Shown: one piece after another, positions 60,972-64,000 of the stretch
Position numbering within the stretch: the stretch's first letter is position 1
Layout: each line of letters begins with the position of its first letter
DNA from: Adiantum capillus-veneris
Lineage: Eukaryota; Streptophyta; Polypodiopsida; Polypodiales; Pteridaceae
NCBI GenBank assembly: GCA_014529385.2
Contig: CM043944.1
Coordinates: forward strand, 83,442,884 to 83,506,883
DNA: 64,000 bases
Direction of reading: 5' to 3'
The notes under the pieces: model-generated
What the model saw: the letters and a program-made list of their open reading frames with translations, nothing else
What the model was told of the DNA's origin: nothing
The model's database searches: none
Translations under genes and position numbers: made by a program

Positions 60972-61477
60972 ATGGCCTAATGTATTGTCAAACAAGTATG
61001 GATTTATCTATGGTCACATATTTGGTCGTACGTTGTGGGATAGGGTGATGTTTATGGTCATATATGTATGGAGTTCCATAAGTATTCGTCATGCAAATGT
61101 TGATATGGCAAACACGACTTTGTTGGTCATGTCAAGGGTCAAATACTTATGAGGTCACATGTGTGGGTCTTAGGAGGTTGGACACAACCATCTATGTGGT
61201 CATGTATGTTGATGGTCCTCCCAATCTCTTGTCCGTTGGTGGTTGCAAAGATCGTTGTAAGAGGCGTGAATGTACGCGTGCCTTCTAGGGATAGATAGAT
61301 GGGATGTTTCATATTCTAGTACTTTCCGGTGCTGACTGTAGAGCTGCCTTGATTCCACACTGTTTCAAAGTTTCCATTATCCCGTAGATCTGCTCACAGA
61401 AAGTGGTAAAATTAGCAGATCTTGTTCGCAGGTCGCAACATGATCGCTACGTAAACATGTAGAATCCAAGGATGTTA

Positions 61478-62735
61478 GGAGTATGGAGAGAGAACGTAAC
61501 TCGTAAGAGAATCCGTTACGGCAGCAGAGGTTGCCCGTGCTGTATCCCGTTAATTCATGATTGTGAGAGGCCTGTGCGGAACAGGCCTTCCAAAAATTGT
61601 CCGAAGCCCCCTTGGGAGAGAGCCGCGGACGGGGTTTGGAAATAGTTTTCAACCAGCAATTGACGCGTCTCGGGAAACCCTCACTAACTGCGTCATTGCC
61701 CCAAGCGCAAAGATAAAGAATCCACGAGGGTCCTGAAGCAATATATACCTGCTTTCATCTGCGCCTTCGCCTGTGGGGTTAATAAAAGTGCACTGCCGTG
61801 CCCTCCACATCCTAAGGAATCGACCCGAGCCCTACTTGAAAGATGAGCAAGCTCTATCACATCCTCATGAGTTTTTTGGTTAATGATTATCGACCCAAAC
61901 ATGTGCTGCCCTACTTGAAAGATGAGAAGGCTCTATTTAACACGAAGTAGGCTGCGGGCTCCTTGAAGCTCTGACCCACGCTCCTCTAGCCTCAGCACAT
62001 AGAATAAGCCAAGTGTGGTAGATCGGTTGTGCCATTTCCCTCTTGAATAGCAGGTCTTCAGTTCAACTCTCCTCGTCGGATAGATCTTTAAGGTCTCTTG
62101 GGATAGTTTCCTAGGATGTTAAAATACTTTTCTTCTTCTTCTCTACCCAAATCGTGTCAAGTCATGTCTTACCCTCCCCTCCGGTTGAACTCCGGAGCCA
62201 CTACTCTCCTAACTAACTCGGAGGCTAATTAGCATAAGGTTTCATCAATTAAGTGTGTGCATAACTTGCATCTCAAAGCATTCAGCATTTTAATAAATTT
62301 CCTACACTAGTTGAGCTTATCACCACCATTGCCCGATTCGTTCATCAATTTTTCGCAATCCATGGTCAATTTATGCTGATTGTTGTAAGGCACAACTAGC
62401 ATTTGGAATACCCTCTTTGCATTTTTCATTTGTGCTCATTTTCAACTACTTTGCACATTCATTTCTCCCTTGTTAATGTTCATTCCATCTTACAACTTGT
62501 GTGTGCCATACTCTAAAGCCCCTAATTATCGAAATTGCAAGTCATTTAAGTCTTCAATTGTACATCCAAAGACCCCTCCTTCTCAAACCTCCAATAGAGC
62601 TCTTAAGCAGCCATGAACCCTTATCTTAAAATTAGGTGTGTGTGCTTCAGTGTGTTGGCCACCCCCTCCCTAATTAAACAAACCTATTTTGATTCATCTG
62701 TGGTGAGAGGTCCTTCAAGTTGACTTGTCAAGTTC
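61478..62735. other. Low-repeat segment of different composition
   Basis: This has no retroelement coding and more GC than its surroundings up to about 62230 (for example GAGAGCCGCGGACGGGG). It shows a short repeat CCCTACTTGAAAGATGAG at 61829 and 61909. Origin unknown; an organelle-derived insert is one possibility. Confidence 0.4.
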
Positions 62736-63147
62736 TCTACAGTTGTGGAGCGCTTTGTGCACGTGGTTTGAACCTTCCATAGTCAAAGGGACTTCGCACT
62801 CCGACTTTGTAGAGTTGCTTCTTCAGACTTATTTTGATTTTCTTAGTTTTTTCTCCAAACTTCTTTTCTAAAATGTCCCAAGCTTCGTTTGCATGATCGC
62901 ATTCATCCATAAAATGTACGTAATTATCATGCAGAGAAGTGATTATGATGCCTAAATCTTGTTCATCTTCGGCTTGGACTTGTGCGCTAATTATGATGGA
63001 AGTTGTAGCTCTAGTTACGGGTTTTGTTTGCATTAAAGGTACCTTGACTATTGCTTATAAGTTCTTTTTCATCAAATACCCTCTCAATTTTGTCTGCCAT
63101 GTATGAAATCCTTCACCGTCAAATTTATCTACTCCTTTCTCACCCAT
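62736..63147 (-). pseudogene. Copia-2 gag, uninterrupted paralogue
   Basis: Starts at about 63147 (MGEKGVDKFDGEGFHTWQ). A TAA occurs near 63054 after YLMKKNL; then AIVKVPLMQTKPVTRATTSI, EDEQDLGIIITSLHDNYVHF and HANEAWDILEKKFGEKTKKI follow to 62740. It is the empty-site relative of the split copy at 12099/22577. Confidence 0.82.
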
Positions 63148-64000
63148 TGTCTAAGTAGAGGGGTCTTAGCTTTAGGAGACTCTCCTAATGCCAGTGTCTA
63201 CCTCTTTACAACAAAATAATAATCACCAAAGTGATAGCATACACAATATACAAAAGATTTAGCCAAAACCTACAAATTCAAGTACACTATTCACCAAACT
63301 TTGGGCGTAATTGCACTACTTGAAGATTGTTTTTGTCGACTTCCTCAATGGGGTTGAATTCTGGTTAAACTTTGAGACACTAATGCTAAGGAGGTGGTTG
63401 CTTCGGTCTAAGATTTCTGCACCACTTTTCCCAATATTCTTGTCTTGAATTTTGAACTTTTTGTGCAGATGAAGCAATAGAATTCTCTTAATGTGGCTTT
63501 TGATTTCAAAGTTGTGTTGCCACTAGCCATATAAGGATTTCATCAACTGATGTCGATGATATGTGTGAGGCCTCGTACGGATGCCCTTTAGGTGGGCAGC
63601 CGGTATGGATAGCGCACAGCATTGGTTTAGCGCATAAAATAACCTTCTCAGGGCAGCCTCACCTGTATGCAACGAAAGAGGGGCTACAACACTCATGAAG
63701 GCTCTATCAAAGGGTGAATGGGATAGAGCCATAACAAAACAACAATCTATTGGTTGAGAGCTACTCAAACGAGTTGAGAATCGGGTCAAAGCATTAGGAT
63801 CAAAAACTGCTAAAAAAGGGATGTTTAAGAATCTAGGATTAAGTAATAGTCCAATAGTCAATTGACACGTATACAAAAGTATGGCACTTTTTTTTCCTCT
63901 ACCTTCAGTCTTTATGGTCCTATTTTGGTGGAGAATGGCTAAATCTCCCGTTTCTTTGGCTAAAATCGCTATATCTAGGTGTTTTCGGTGGCTAACATTA
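63148..64000. repeat. Copia-2 upstream region, paralogue of 22670-23530
   Basis: Noncoding sequence aligned with the first copy up to the window end. It contains 63374-63572, the close relative of the 199-bp junction piece in the tandem array. No clear primer site or LTR edge was found. Confidence 0.75.

Larger units (their letters stand above)
58057..61477. repeat. Segmental block D' (single-unit paralogue of block D)
   Basis: It matches 29369-41186 but with one copy of the 2-kb unit (59144-60971) and no 199-bp junction piece. It has a 10-bp insertion near 60311, shorter GA and poly-G tracts and a longer first CT tract than D. The left junction lies inside copia RT debris. Confidence 0.92.

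Noticed and set aside
61980-62100. Possible tRNA-like sequence (GGTCTTCAGTTCAACTCTCC resembles a T arm)
   Set aside because: No matching acceptor stem or anticodon arm could be folded around it.

Overview
This is nuclear DNA of a land plant in which every recognisable stretch belongs to a transposable element, a decayed fragment of one, or a low-complexity or segmental repeat. The evidence for a plant is a CACTA-type transposase gene pair, several Ty1/copia and Ty3/gypsy LTR retrotransposons primed by the initiator-Met tRNA (TGGTATCAGAGC primer sites), long CT/GA microsatellites, and no compact or operon-like coding. No convincing intact host gene, rRNA, tRNA or CRISPR array is visible. I cannot name the species or even the plant class. 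Almost every coding region carries stops or frameshifts, so most entries are pseudogenes.

Layout. 1-3519: right-hand part of a CACTA (En/Spm) DNA transposon with a decayed TNP2 transposase, a second transposase-like gene, subterminal repeats and a degenerate right terminus. 3987-12098: Ty3/gypsy chromovirus copy 1 (e1). 12099-23530: an old copia gag/leader region (Copia-2) split by a younger minus-strand copia element (Copia-1; LTRs B and C plus a third partial LTR A and a 4.1-kb unexplained segment holding a 457-bp foldback). 24155-27604: an unidentified decayed coding stretch, a 140-bp orphan LTR piece and another decayed minus-strand copia (Copia-3). 29369-41186: segmental block D, whose core is a five-copy tandem array of a ~2.05-kb unit. 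41463-48355: gypsy copy 2 (e2). 48476-51750: small non-autonomous copia-like LTR structure and copia reverse-transcriptase debris. 52190-56060: a LINE with ORF1 and endonuclease/RT ORF2. 56500-58056: gypsy and copia scraps. 58057-61477: block D', a paralogue of block D with only one copy of the tandem unit. 62736-64000: a second copy of the Copia-2 gag region.

The window is best read as a record of rearrangement. Three pairs of paralogous blocks are present (e1/e2, D/D', and the two Copia-2 regions). The LTRs of e1 and e2 group by position (5' with 5', 3' with 3') and the two copies share the same inactivating lesions, so they look like DNA-level duplicates of one dead element. The five tandem units have identical length once their CT tracts are subtracted, and a 199-bp piece of Copia-2-like sequence sits at each unit junction but is missing from the single-copy paralogue. 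That points to a young satellite-like array whose founding duplication captured or included this piece. I found no convincing new protein system; the most interesting material is this structural history, the foldback and hairpin elements, and the unusual LINE.
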